A DNA stretch of 64,000 nucleotides from assembly GCF_026184235.1 (NCBI RefSeq), contig NZ_CP110806.1, positions 1,736,001-1,800,000 on the forward strand, written 5' to 3'. The stretch is from Cellulomonas sp. S1-8 (GTDB lineage Bacteria; Actinomycetota; Actinomycetes; Actinomycetales; Cellulomonadaceae). The position numbers and the translations under genes were made by a program. Below, piece after piece: positions 36,294 to 49,613 of the stretch; the stretch's first letter is position 1; each line of letters begins with the position of its first letter. The notes beneath the pieces were generated by a model. The model was not told the DNA's origin. It searched no databases and saw only the letters and a program-made list of their open reading frames with translations.

Positions 36294-36323
36294 GCGCCGG
36301 GTGCACGCATGTGCACCCGGCGC
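36294..36323 (+). terminator. Terminator of the ileS-folC operon
   Basis: A perfect 13-base stem (GCGCCGGGTGCAC at 36294-36306, complement at 36311-36323) with loop GCAT begins 16 bases after the folC stop. No T-tract. Confidence 0.65.
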
Positions 36324-36401
36324 GCAGCGGCTCGCCTTGACGGCCGTCCGGGCCCGGGGTGGAGTGGCAGCACACTGGCGTGCACGTCGAAGGAGCCGAG
36401 C

Positions 36402-37397
36402 ATGAAGAAGCTCATCAACGACCCGCAGGACGTCGTCGCCGAGTCGGTCGAGGGCTTCGGCCTCGCGCACGCCGACGTGGTCACGGTCCTCCGCGACCCG
36501 ATCGTCGTCGTCCGTGCCGGCGGCGTGGTGCCGGGCAAGGTCGGGCTCGTGTCCGGCGGCGGCAGCGGCCACGAGCCGCTGCACGCCGGGTTCGTCGGCG
36601 TCGGCATGCTCGACGCGGCCGTGCCGGGCGCGGTGTTCACGTCCCCGACGCCCGACCAGATCGCGCCCGCGATCGCCGCGGCAGACGGCGGCGCGGGCGT
36701 CCTGACCATCGTGAAGAACTACACGGGCGACGTGCTGAACTTCGAGACGGCCGCCGAGCTCGCCGAGGCGGACGGCATCACCGTGCGGCAGGTGCTCGTC
36801 GTCGACGACGTGGCCGTCGAGGACTCGCTGTACACGGTGGGCCGCCGCGGCGTGGCGGGCACGCTGGCGGTCGAGAAGATCGCGGGCGCCGCCGCGGAGC
36901 GCGGGGACGACCTGGACGCCGTCGCGGCCGTCGCACAGCGGGTGGTCGACAACGTCCGCACGATGGGCCTGGCGCTGTCCGCCTGCACCGTGCCGCACGT
37001 GGGCCGGCCGAGCTTCGACCTCGCCGACGACGAGATCGAGATCGGCATCGGCATCCACGGGGAGCCCGGTCGTCACCGGGTCGGTCTGGAGAGCGCCGAC
37101 GCGTTGACCGAGAAGCTGCTGACGCCCGTCGTCGACGACCTGGGGCTCACCGGCGGCGACCGGGTGCTCCTCCTCGTCAACGGGATGGGCGGGACGCCCG
37201 CCTCCGAGCTGTACGTCGTCTATCGTCGGGCACGCGCGTTGCTCTCCGAGCGCGGGGTCGAGGTGACCCGCTCGCTCGTCGGCAACTACGTGACATCGCT
37301 GGAGATGCAGGGTGCGTCGGTCACGGTCCTCCGCCTGGACGACGAGCTGACCGCCCTGTGGGACGCGCCCGTGCACACGACCGCGCTGCGGTGGTGA
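36402..37397 (+). CDS. dhaK: Dihydroxyacetone kinase, substrate-binding subunit DhaK
   Basis: Binds dihydroxyacetone covalently as a hemiaminal for phosphorylation by the PTS-type kinase. The 331-residue protein has [17 protein letters not shown], the loop PGAVFTSPT and the substrate-binding His219 in GIGIHGEPG (His218 in E. coli). AGGAG precedes the ATG at 36402. dhaL follows 31 bases downstream and dhaM 77 bases after that, giving a complete dhaKLM set. The block sits in a place where folC and DUF4233 are normally adjacent. Confidence 0.95.
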   Translation: MKKLINDPQDVVAESVEGFGLAHADVVTVLRDPIVVVRAGGVVPGKVGLVSGGGSGHEPLHAGFVGVGMLDAAVPGAVFTSPTPDQIAPAIAAADGGAGVLTIVKNYTGDVLNFETAAELAEADGITVRQVLVVDDVAVEDSLYTVGRRGVAGTLAVEKIAGAAAERGDDLDAVAAVAQRVVDNVRTMGLALSACTVPHVGRPSFDLADDEIEIGIGIHGEPGRHRVGLESADALTEKLLTPVVDDLGLTGGDRVLLLVNGMGGTPASELYVVYRRARALLSERGVEVTRSLVGNYVTSLEMQGASVTVLRLDDELTALWDAPVHTTALRW

Positions 37398-37428
37398 CCG
37401 ACGTCGGTATCTCGGGGAGGCTGGGCGG

Positions 37429-38070
37429 ATGACGCTGGACGCGGCGTGGGCCGTCGACTGGGTGCGCCGCAGCGCGGCCACGGTCGTCGAGCACCGGGAC
37501 GAGCTCGTCGAGCTGGACCGGCAGATCGGCGACGGCGACCACGGGGAGAACCTGGCGCGCGGCTTCCGGGCGGTCGTCGCCAAGCTCGACGCGCTCGACG
37601 CGCCGCCCGCCAGCGTGGGGGACGTCCTGCGGCTCGCCGCGACGACGCTCATGTCGACGGTCGGCGGCGCCGCCGGGCCGCTCTACGGCACGGCCTACCT
37701 GCGCGCGTCGAAGTCGGGCGCCGCGAGCGAGCTGGGCGCCGACGGCGTCGTCGCGCTCCTGGAGGCCGCGCTCGACGGCATCGTCACGCGCGGCAAGGCG
37801 CGCGTGGGGGAGAAGACGATGGTCGACGCGTGGACGCCCGCGGTGGCGGCCGCCGTCGAGGCCGCCGACCACGGGGCGCCGCCGTCGCAGGTGTTCGCCG
37901 CCGCGGCCCGGGGGGCGCAGGAGGGCGCGGCGTCCACCGTGCCGATGATCGCGACCAAGGGCCGGGCCAGCTACCTGGGGGAGCGGTCCGCGGGGCACCT
38001 CGACCCGGGGGCACGGTCCAGCGAGCTGCTCCTGGTCGCGGCGGCCGAGGCCGCGGCGGCCGCGGACTGA
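37429..38070 (+). CDS. dhaL: Dihydroxyacetone kinase, ADP-binding subunit DhaL
   Basis: Holds a permanently bound ADP that is recharged by DhaM and passes phosphate to dihydroxyacetone on DhaK. The 213-residue length is typical. Visible motifs are the magnesium-binding QIGDGDHGENLARG (about 31-44), MSTVGGAAGPLYGTAYLRA and GEKTMVDAWTPA. GGAGG precedes the ATG by about 8 bases. It lies between dhaK and dhaM. Confidence 0.95.
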   Translation: MTLDAAWAVDWVRRSAATVVEHRDELVELDRQIGDGDHGENLARGFRAVVAKLDALDAPPASVGDVLRLAATTLMSTVGGAAGPLYGTAYLRASKSGAASELGADGVVALLEAALDGIVTRGKARVGEKTMVDAWTPAVAAAVEAADHGAPPSQVFAAAARGAQEGAASTVPMIATKGRASYLGERSAGHLDPGARSSELLLVAAAEAAAAAD

Positions 38071-38147
38071 TCGACGACCCCGTCCGCGCGGACGGGGTGA
38101 GACGCACGGCAGCGCGACGAGGACGTCGCGAGGGAGGCAGGACTTCG

Positions 38148-38906
38148 GTGGGGGACCAGTGGGCGCCGGTGGCGCTCGTGCTCGTGTCGCACTCGCGTGC
38201 GCTCGCGGAGGGCGCGGCGCGGGTGGCGGCGCAGATGGCGCCCGGTGTGTGCATCGTGCCGGCGGGCGGCACCGACGACGACGGCCTGGGCACGAGCTTC
38301 GACCGCGTGGACGCGGCACTGCGGCTGGCGACGGACGACCGCCGGTCGGCGGTGGTCATCGGCGACCTCGGGTCCGCCGTGCTCACGGCCGAGTCGGTGC
38401 TGGAGCTCCTCGACCCGGACGTCGTCGCTCGGGTGCGCATCGCCGACGCCCCGTTCGTCGAGGGCGCGGTCGCGGCCGCGGTGACGGCGCACGGCAAGGC
38501 GGACCTGGCGACGGTGCTGGCGTCGGCGCAGTCGGCGGGCGGCACGTTCGGTCCGCCTGCGGCGGCACTCGCGGCGGTCGCGCCGGTGGCGCCGGAGCCC
38601 GGGGTGACCGGGCGGGCGGACGTCGCGCCGCCCGTGGCGGGGGACGACGGCACGGTGCGGGCGACCGTGGTGCTGCGCAACCCGCTCGGCCTGCACGCCC
38701 GCCCGGCGGCGCTGATCGTCCGGATGCTCGCGCCGTACGACGCCAAGGTGCAGGTCAACGGTGTGAACGCGGCGAGCGTGCTCGACCTGATGAAGCTGGG
38801 GGCGGTGAAGGACGACGAGCTCCTCGTCGCCGCGCAGGGGCCGCAGGCGGCCGAGGCCGTGGCGCGCCTCGTCAGGGACGTGGAGGCGGGCTTCGGCGAG
38901 GTGTGA
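38148..38906 (+). CDS. dhaM: DhaM phosphotransferase: EIIA-Man-like domain fused to HPr
   Basis: Relays phosphate from PEP (via enzyme I) to DhaL-ADP. The 252-residue protein has the DhaM EIIA-like domain (about 1-125, phospho-His15 in LVLVSHSRALAEG), an Ala/Pro linker, and an HPr domain (about 165-252, phospho-His183 in NPLGLHARPAALIV). The C-terminal enzyme I segment found in E. coli DhaM is absent, so a general enzyme I must serve it. The GTG at 38148 has GGGAGG about 10 bases upstream. Confidence 0.92.
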   Translation: MGDQWAPVALVLVSHSRALAEGAARVAAQMAPGVCIVPAGGTDDDGLGTSFDRVDAALRLATDDRRSAVVIGDLGSAVLTAESVLELLDPDVVARVRIADAPFVEGAVAAAVTAHGKADLATVLASAQSAGGTFGPPAAALAAVAPVAPEPGVTGRADVAPPVAGDDGTVRATVVLRNPLGLHARPAALIVRMLAPYDAKVQVNGVNAASVLDLMKLGAVKDDELLVAAQGPQAAEAVARLVRDVEAGFGEV

Positions 38907-38940
38907 GGGGGTGAACCGCGTGCCCGCCTGAGAAAGTGCA

Positions 38941-38976
38941 TTGACTGCAAGTTTGCACGGGGTGCAAGATTCAGCC
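38941..38976 (+). promoter_or_regulatory. Promoter and overlapping TetR operator of the efflux regulator
   Basis: TTGACT (38941-38946) and CAAGAT (38965-38970) are 18 bases apart, and the GTG start lies 7 bases after the -10. Overlapping half-sites TGCAA (38946), TTGCA (38953) and TGCAA (38963) form two inverted repeats, including the perfect TTGCAC-GGG-GTGCAA at 38953-38967. A repressor bound there would cover the promoter, so autoregulation is expected. Confidence 0.6.
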
Positions 38977-41413
<2,437 letters not shown>

Positions 41414-41416
<3 letters not shown>

Positions 41417-41425
41417 CCTGGTGCG
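41414..41425 (+). promoter_or_regulatory. Leaderless-type -10 box before DUF4233 gene
   Basis: TAGCCT (41414-41419), which begins inside the MFS stop codon, ends 7 bases before the ATG at 41426. There is no ribosome site. Confidence 0.5.
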
Positions 41426-41824
41426 ATGAGCGCGCAGCAGCCGGCCCCGACGCGGCCCAAGCGACCCGCGAAGCCGCAGTTCACGCAGGCGACGCTGATG
41501 CTCGAGGCGTTCCTCGTCGGGTTCGCGACGCTGGTCGCCTACGGGCTGCGGGTCGCACCGCCCGCCACCGTGTGGACGCTCGGCGGTGTGACGTGCGTCG
41601 TCCTGATCCTGCTCTCCGGGTACGTGGGGAAGCCGGGTGGCTACGTCGCCGGGTCCGTCGCGCAGCTCGCCGTCCTGGCGTTCGGCGTCCTCGTGCCGCT
41701 GATGTTCGTGGTCGGTGGCGTGTTCGTCGTGCTGTGGGTCGTCGCGCTGCGGCTGGGCGGCCGGATCGACCGGGAGCGCGCGGAGTGGGACGCGGCGCAC
41801 CCCGACGGGCCCACGCCTGCCTGA
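41426..41824 (+). CDS. DUF4233 membrane protein
   Basis: A 132-residue protein with about four hydrophobic helices (MLEAFLVGFATLVAYGL, VWTLGGVTCVVLILLSGYV, VAQLAVLAFGVLVPLMFVV, VFVVLWVVALRLGGRIDRER) and short charged tails. It belongs to DUF4233, an actinobacterial family that normally lies between folC and ndk. Here ndk still follows 45 bases downstream but folC is 5 kb upstream. Function unknown. Confidence 0.88.
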   Translation: MSAQQPAPTRPKRPAKPQFTQATLMLEAFLVGFATLVAYGLRVAPPATVWTLGGVTCVVLILLSGYVGKPGGYVAGSVAQLAVLAFGVLVPLMFVVGGVFVVLWVVALRLGGRIDRERAEWDAAHPDGPTPA

Positions 41825-41857
41825 CGGACGGGGCGGCGCGCGACTCCCCGCCGCCCC

Positions 41858-41869
41858 TAGGGTGAGCCC
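41858..41869 (+). promoter_or_regulatory. Leaderless-type -10 box before ndk
   Basis: TAGGGT (41858-41863) ends 7 bases before the ndk ATG at 41870, and no ribosome site intervenes. Confidence 0.5.
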
Positions 41870-42304
41870 ATGACCGACGCACCCGCCCCGCAGCGCACCC
41901 TCGTCCTCGTCAAGCCCGACGGGGTGCGGCGCGGGCACGTCGGTGAGGTGCTGCGCCGCATCGAGGCCAAGGGCTACACGCTCGTGGCCGTGGAGCTGCG
42001 CCACGCCGACGAGGCCCTGCTGACCGAGCACTACGCCGAGCACGCGGGCAAGCCGTTCGTCGGTGCCCTCGTCGACTTCATGCGCTCCGGACCGGTGCTG
42101 GCCGCCGTGGTCGAGGGGCACCGCGTCATCGAGGGCTTCCGCTCGCTCGCCGGCGTGACCGACCCGACGGTCGCGGCGCCCGGCACGATCCGCGGCGACC
42201 TCGCGCGCGACTGGGGCAAGAAGCTGATCGAGAACATCGTGCACGGCTCGGACGGCGAGGAGTCGGCCGCGCGCGAGATCGCGCTCTGGTTCCCGGCGCT
42301 CTGA
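41870..42304 (+). CDS. ndk: Nucleoside diphosphate kinase
   Basis: Transfers the gamma phosphate of ATP to nucleoside diphosphates through a phosphohistidine. The 144-residue protein begins [24 protein letters not shown], has [13 protein letters not shown] and the active-site His125 in [17 protein letters not shown]. It has a short N-terminal extension. Its stop codon lies within an 18-base tandem duplication. Confidence 0.96.
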   Translation: MTDAPAPQRTLVLVKPDGVRRGHVGEVLRRIEAKGYTLVAVELRHADEALLTEHYAEHAGKPFVGALVDFMRSGPVLAAVVEGHRVIEGFRSLAGVTDPTVAAPGTIRGDLARDWGKKLIENIVHGSDGEESAAREIALWFPAL

Positions 42305-42325
42305 CACTTCCCGGCGCTCTGACAC
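42290..42325 (+). repeat. 18-bp tandem duplication across the ndk stop codon
   Basis: TTCCCGGCGCTCTGACAC at 42290-42307 is repeated perfectly at 42308-42325, so the last codons and the TGA of ndk are followed by a copy of themselves. It looks like a recent slippage event. Confidence 0.9.
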
Positions 42326-42414
42326 CCGCCGCAGGCGCGCCGCCCGCGCCCGCACCGGTCCCCGCGCACACGCCCGGGCACCGGTGCGTCCGCGGCCCTG
42401 CGCCCGGCGTTGCC

Positions 42415-42427
42415 TAGGCTGCCCTAC
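42415..42427 (+). promoter_or_regulatory. Leaderless-type -10 box before smc
   Basis: TAGGCT (42415-42420) ends 7-8 bases before the GTG at 42428. No ribosome site is present. Confidence 0.45.
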
Positions 42428-45400
42428 GTGCACCTCAAGACCCTGACCCTGCGGGGCTTCAAGTCGTTCGCCTCGGCGACGACGCTGAGCTTCGAGCCGG
42501 GGATCACCTGCGTCGTCGGGCCCAACGGGTCCGGCAAGTCGAACGTCGTCGACGCGCTCGCGTGGGTCATGGGCGAGCAGGGCGCCAAGTCCCTGCGCGG
42601 CGGCAAGATGGAGGACGTCATCTTCGCCGGCACGTCCGGCCGTCCGCCGCTGGGCCGCGCCGAGGTGTCGCTGACGATCGACAACGCCGACGGTGCGCTG
42701 CCGATCGAGTACTCCGAGGTCACGATCTCGCGCACGCTGTTCCGCAGCGGCGGCTCCGAGTACGCCATCAACGGCCAGGGCTGCCGGCTGCTGGACATCC
42801 AGGACCTGCTCTCGGACACCGGCATGGGCCGCGAGATGCACGTGATCGTCGGACAGGGCCAGCTCGACGCCGTGCTGCGCGCGACGCCGGAGGAGCGGCG
42901 CGGCTTCATCGAGGAGGCGGCGGGCGTCCTCAAGCACCGCAAGCGCAAGGAGAAGGCGCTGCGCAAGCTCGACGCGATGCAGGGCAACCTGACGCGCCTG
43001 GGCGACCTCACCGCGGAGATCCGCCGCCAGCTCGGCCCCCTGGGTCGGCAGGCCGACGTGGCCCGCCGGGCCGCGGTCGTGCAGTCGGACCTGCGCGACG
43101 CCCGAGCCCGGCTGCTCGCCGACGACCTCGCCCAGCTGCGCGCCCGCCTCGAGCAGGAGATCGCCGACGAGTCCGCGGTGCGCGAGCGGCGCGACCAGGT
43201 CGAGGCCGAGGTCACCGGTGCCCGTGCGCGGCTCGCGGCGCTCGAGCGCGAGGCGGCCGAGGCGGCGCCCGCCGTGAGCGAGGCCGGCGAGGTCTGGTAC
43301 CGGCTGTCGTCGCTGCGCGAGCGCGTCCGCGGCACCGCGTCGCTGGCCGCCGACCGCGCCCGGCTGCTCGGTGCCGCGTCGACCGAGCGCACCGGCGGGC
43401 AGGACCCCGACGACCTCGACGCCCAGGCGGAGCGGGTGCGGGCAGCGGAGGCCGAGCTCGCGGCCGAGGTCGAGCTCGCGCGCGCCGCCGTCGCGGCCGC
43501 CGCGACGACCCGGCAGGAGGCCGAGGCACAGGCGGTGGCGGCCGAGCGCGCGCTGGCGGACCTGCAGCGCAGCGCCGCCGACCGCCGCGAGGGTGTCGCC
43601 CGCCTCGCCGGGCAGGTCGCCGCCCGCCGCAGCCGGGTGGAGGCCACCGAGGCCGAGATCGGACGCCTGCGCGCGAGCGTCGCCGCCGCGGAGGAGCGCG
43701 CCCGCGACGCGACGACGCAGTTCACCGCGCTGGAGTCGCAGGTCGCGGGCGTCGAGGAGGGCGAGGAAGGGCTCGACGCCGAGCACGAGGCCGCCGCCGA
43801 GGCTCTGGACGCCGCGACCGCCCGGGTCGCGACCCTCGAGGACGAGCTGCGCACCGCCGAGCGCGACCGCGACCAGCAGACGTCCCGGGCCGAGACCCTG
43901 GAGATGTCCCTGAGCCGCAAGGACGGGGCGGGGGCGCTGCTCGCCGCCGACGGCCTGCCGGGCGTCGTCGGGTCGGTCGCGGCGCTGCTCAGCGTCGACC
44001 CGCGCGACGAGGAGGCGGTCGTCGCGGCGCTCGGAGCGGTCGCCGACGCCGTCGCCGTGGACTCCGTGGACGCCGCGGTCGACGCGATCCGGCACCTGCG
44101 CACCGAGGACGCGGGCCGCGCGACCCTCATGGTCGCCGCCGACGGGTCCGTGCCCGGTCCCGAGCTCCCCGCGGGCGTGGACCGCGCGGTCGACCTGGTG
44201 CAGGCTCCCGCCGCCGTGCGGGACGCCGTGCACGCGCTGCTCGCCGACGTCGTGGTCGTGGACGACCTGGCGGCGGCGCGTCCCCTGGTGGCCGCCTACC
44301 CCCACCTCGTCGTCGCGACGCGCACGGGCGACGTGCTGTCCCGCTTCCGTGCGTCGGGCGGCTCGGCGTCGGCACCCAGCGCGCTGCACCTGCAGGCGGC
44401 GCTGGACACCGCGCGCGCCGCGGCCGCCGCGGCGACGTCCGCGACCGAGCGCCTGCGGTTCGAGCTCGCCGCCGCCCGCACCGCCCGCACGGCGGCGCAG
44501 GCGGACGTCGACGCGACGCTCGACCGCCTCAACGAGTCCGACGCGGCGCTCGCCGCCGTCGCCGAGCAGCTCGGGCACCTGGGGTCGACGTCGCGCGCCG
44601 CACGCGCCGAGGCCGAGCGTGCGCAACGGTCCCTGGAGGCCGCGGGGACGACGCTCGCCGAGGACCACGCGACGCTCGCCGCGCTCACGGAGCGGCTCGC
44701 GGCGGCGCAGGACACCCCCGAGGACACCGAGGCGGCCGTCGCGGACGCCACCGCCGTCCGCGACGCGACCGCGGCGGCCGCGACGGCGTCCCGCGGACGC
44801 GAGACGGAGGCGCGGCTGACCCTGCGCACCGGCGAGGAGCGCGCGCGGGCGCTCGCCGGTCGCGCCGAGTCCTCGAGCGCGCCGCGGCGGCCGAGCGGGC
44901 GGCGCGCGAGAAGGCGGCGCGGCGCGTGCAGGAGCGCGCGCGGCTGGCCGCGGTCGCGCGCGCGGTGCACACCGGTGCCGCGCACACCGAGGGCCTGCTC
45001 GACCGCGCCCTGCGCGGGGCGTCGGAGGAGCGCGACGCCGCGGAGGCGGCGCGCGCCGAGCGGGACTCCGCCCTGAGCGCGGTCCGTGGTCGGGTGGACG
45101 TCCTGGCGCGGGACCTCGCCGAGCTGACGGACGTCGCGCACAAGGACGAGGTGGCGCGCGCCGAGCAGCGGCTGCGCGTCGAGCAGCTCGAGACGCGCGC
45201 GGTCGAGGAGCTGGGGCTCGACCCCCAGGTGCTGCTCGAGGAGTACGGACCGCACCGCGACGTGCCCGTCGTGCCCGCGCCCGGCACCGAGCCCGACCCC
45301 GGCGCGCCGACCGCCGTGCCGTACGTGCGTGCCGAGCAGGAGAAGCGCCTGCGGGCGGCCGAGCGAGGGCTCGCGCTGCTCGGCAAGGTCAACCCGCTGG

Positions 45401-45987
45401 CGCTCGAGGAGTTCGCGGCGCTCGAGGAGCGCCACCAGTTCCTCGTCGAGCAGCTCGCGGACCTCAAGCGCTCCCGCTCCGACCTCCTGGAGATCGTCAA
45501 GGACATCGACCAGCGGGTGGAGCAGGTCTTCACCGAGGCCTACCGCGACACCGCCGCGGCGTTCGACGTGGTGTTCCCGCGGCTGTTCCCGGGCGGCGAG
45601 GGGCGCCTGGTGCTCACCGACCCCGACGACATGCTGACGACCGGCATCGAGGTCGAGGCGCGCCCGGCCGGCAAGAAGGTCAAGCGCCTGTCGCTGCTCT
45701 CGGGCGGCGAGCGCTCGCTGACGGCCGTCGCGCTGCTCGTGGCGATCTTCAAGGCCCGCCCGAGCCCCTTCTACGTGATGGACGAGGTGGAGGCCGCGCT
45801 CGACGACGCGAACCTGGGGCGCCTGCTCGGCATCTTCCGCGAGCTGCAGGAGGACTCCCAGCTGATCGTCGTCACGCACCAGAAGCGCACGATGGAGATC
45901 GCCGACGCCCTGTACGGCGTGACGATGCGCGGGGACGGTGTGACGACCGTCATCAGCCAGCGCATGAACGAGGACGTGCCCGCCTGA
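42428..45987 (+). CDS. smc: Chromosome partition protein SMC, with an apparent one-base frameshift
   Basis: ATPase of the bacterial condensin that organises the chromosome. The N-terminal head has Walker A GPNGSGKSNVVDALAWVMGEQG; the two coiled coils are broken by a hinge (about residues 490-640, starting near LPGVVGSVAALLSVDPRDEEA). The C-terminal head has LSLLSGGERSLTAVALLVAIF and Walker B PFYVMDEVEAALDD. Near 44870-44873 the frame shifts: GAGTCCTCGAG is one C short of a sequence that would read ESLERAAAAERAA. The span of 3560 bases is one short of 1187 codons. Either a sequencing error or a real lesion; every conserved motif survives on both sides. The GTG follows a TAGGCT box. Confidence 0.9.
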
Positions 45988-46129
45988 CCTGCGGTGTCGC
46001 ACGCGGACGCGCACCGTCGCGGCGGGCGCGCCCGGCGGGCGGGTGACGCGGTGTGAAGGTTGTGCGCGGGTTCGCCCCCGGGCCCGCGGGTCGGCGAGCG
46101 GCGGGCGCGGGGGGCCGGAGAATCGTCGT

Positions 46130-46468
46130 GTGGCTGTCGTGATCTGGACCTTCGTTGCTCTCCTCGCCGCCGTGGCGGTGTTCGTCGTCGTCTCGGCGAG
46201 CGCCGGTGCGGGAACCTCCGTGACCGCGTTCCGACGCGGCCTGCGCGGACACCGGCACCCCGACGCCGACCAGGCCGAGGCGGCTCGTGCCGCCGCCGAG
46301 CGGCCCGTCGACCTCTCGCTGGCGGACTTCCTGCGCGCGACGGCGTCGGAGGGCGACGGCTACCTGCACCCGGACGAGCTGGCCGGCGACCTGCGCAGCG
46401 CGCGCGAGCGTGCCGCGCACGTGCTGCGCCCGCGTCGCGAGGCCGAGCCGCAGGGCGCGTCGCGCTGA
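46130..46468 (+). CDS. Small single-pass membrane protein between smc and ftsY
   Basis: A 112-residue protein of unknown function. An N-terminal membrane helix (VIWTFVALLAAVAVFVVVSA) is followed by a basic and then acidic soluble part (GHRHPDADQAEAARAAAERPV, LADFLRATASEGDGYLHPDE). GGAG lies 7 bases before the GTG at 46130. It has the same direction as smc and ftsY, and the overall pattern (helix plus charged cytosolic tail) suggests a membrane-anchored accessory protein, not an enzyme. Confidence 0.65.
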   Translation: MAVVIWTFVALLAAVAVFVVVSASAGAGTSVTAFRRGLRGHRHPDADQAEAARAAAERPVDLSLADFLRATASEGDGYLHPDELAGDLRSARERAAHVLRPRREAEPQGASR

Positions 46469-46545
46469 CGGTGCGCCGACGGTGGACTGACGGCGGACTG
46501 ACGTCCGCCTGACGTCCGCAGTCGCCCACCGGCCGCGCCGCCCCT

Positions 46546-46557
46546 CAGACTGTCCAC
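46546..46557 (+). promoter_or_regulatory. Leaderless-type -10 box before ftsY
   Basis: CAGACT (46546-46551) ends 7 bases before the GTG at 46558, with no ribosome site between. Confidence 0.4.
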
Positions 46558-47760
46558 GTGGACCTCACCGACCTCCTGCCCTACCTGATCGGCGTGCCCG
46601 TGCTGGCCGCCGGTGCCGCCGCGGCCGTCGGGCTGCGCCGCCGTCGCACACCGCCCGCGGCCCCGCCCGCCGCCGAGCCGCCCGCGTCGGGCGCTGCCGG
46701 CGGTACGGCCGTCGCGGAGCGCCCGACGCGTGACGACGCGCCCGACGCCCCCGCCGCGGGGACCGACCTGCTGCCTGCCCCCGAGGACGTGGCGGCGGCC
46801 CCGCCGCGCGAGACCCCGGCCCCCACCGCCGGCCGGTTGCGCGGTCTGCGCGAGCGGCTGGCACGCTCGGGCTCGCCGCTCGGTACGCGCCTGCTGGGTG
46901 TGCTGACCCGCGACCACCTGACCGAGGACGACTGGGACGAGCTCGAGGAGACCCTCCTGCTCGCCGACGTCGGCGCCGGTCCCACCGACGAGCTCATCGC
47001 GGCCCTGCGCACGCGCGTGCGGGTCGACGGCCTGCGCGACGGCGACCAGGCCCGGACGGTGCTGCGCGAGCAGCTGCTCGCCCTGGTCGACCCGACGCTC
47101 GACCGGACGCTGCGCACCGCGCCGACGACGGGGGAGGACGGGCAGCCCCTGCCGGCGGTCGTGCTCGTCGTCGGCGTCAACGGGACGGGCAAGACGACGA
47201 CCGTCGGCAAGCTCGCGCGGGTCCTCGTCGCGGACGGCAGCACGGTCGTGCTCGGCGCGGCCGACACGTTCCGCGCGGCGGCCGCCGACCAGCTCGAGAC
47301 GTGGGGGTCGCGTGTCGGCGTGCGGACCGTGCGCTCGGACCGGGACGGCGCCGACCCCGCGGCGGTCGCGTTCGACGCCGTGCGCGCGGGCGTCACCGAC
47401 GGCGCCGACGTCGTCCTCGTCGACACGGCGGGCCGGCTGCAGAACAAGGCGGGCCTGATGGACGAGCTCGGCAAGATCACCCGCGTCATCACGCGGACCG
47501 CCCCGCTGTCCGAGGTGCTGCTCGTGCTCGACGCCACGACGGGCCAGAACGGTCTCAACCAGGCGCGCGTGTTCAGCGAGGTCGCCGGGGTGACCGGCAT
47601 CGTGCTCACGAAGCTCGACGGCACCGCCAAGGGCGGCATCGTGGTGGCCGTGCAGCGCGAGCTCGGCGTGCCGGTGAAGCTCGTGGGGCTCGGCGAAGGG
47701 CCGGACGACCTGGCGCCGTTCGACCCCGAGGCGTTCGTCGACGGGCTCCTGCAGGCCTGA
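46558..47760 (+). CDS. ftsY: Signal recognition particle receptor FtsY
   Basis: GTPase that receives SRP-bound ribosomes at the membrane. The 400-residue protein has an N-terminal membrane segment (LLPYLIGVPVLAAGAAAAVGL), an acidic, Pro/Ala-rich A-domain (about 28-95), the helical N domain (about 96-180) and the G domain: VVGVNGTGKTTTVGKLA, GAADTFRAAAADQLETW, VLVDTAGRLQNKAGLMDEL, LTKLDGTAKGG and the closing GEGPDDLAPFDPEAFVDGLL. The GTG start fits the leaderless pattern. Its partner ffh lies 3.7 kb downstream. Confidence 0.96.
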   Translation: MDLTDLLPYLIGVPVLAAGAAAAVGLRRRRTPPAAPPAAEPPASGAAGGTAVAERPTRDDAPDAPAAGTDLLPAPEDVAAAPPRETPAPTAGRLRGLRERLARSGSPLGTRLLGVLTRDHLTEDDWDELEETLLLADVGAGPTDELIAALRTRVRVDGLRDGDQARTVLREQLLALVDPTLDRTLRTAPTTGEDGQPLPAVVLVVGVNGTGKTTTVGKLARVLVADGSTVVLGAADTFRAAAADQLETWGSRVGVRTVRSDRDGADPAAVAFDAVRAGVTDGADVVLVDTAGRLQNKAGLMDELGKITRVITRTAPLSEVLLVLDATTGQNGLNQARVFSEVAGVTGIVLTKLDGTAKGGIVVAVQRELGVPVKLVGLGEGPDDLAPFDPEAFVDGLLQA

Positions 47761-47847
47761 CGGTCGGGCGGTGGCGGTCGCGCAGCAGGCCCGGACGCTG
47801 GACATATGCCCAGCACGAAACCCAACGTTTACGCGGCAGTGGCGTCT

Positions 47848-47885
47848 GTCACACGCCCGTAACGCCCCCGCCGGTCCTGCGAAAC
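47848..47885 (+). promoter_or_regulatory. GlnR-like box upstream of amtB
   Basis: GTCAC (47848), GTAAC (47859), a degenerate third site GCCGG (47870) and GAAAC (47881) are each separated by exactly 6 bases. This is the a1-b1-a2-b2 layout (gTnAC-n6-GaAAC) of actinobacterial GlnR operators. It lies 62-99 bases before amtB, where nitrogen control is expected. Confidence 0.55.
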
Positions 47886-47946
47886 CACCTCGCTCCACAG
47901 TTGTCCCCGACCGGCCGCCTGGCTGGCGAGGGGAGAAGCGATCCGC

Positions 47947-49592
<1,646 letters not shown>

Positions 49593-49613
49593 CGGGACGG
49601 TCACGCCGACGAC

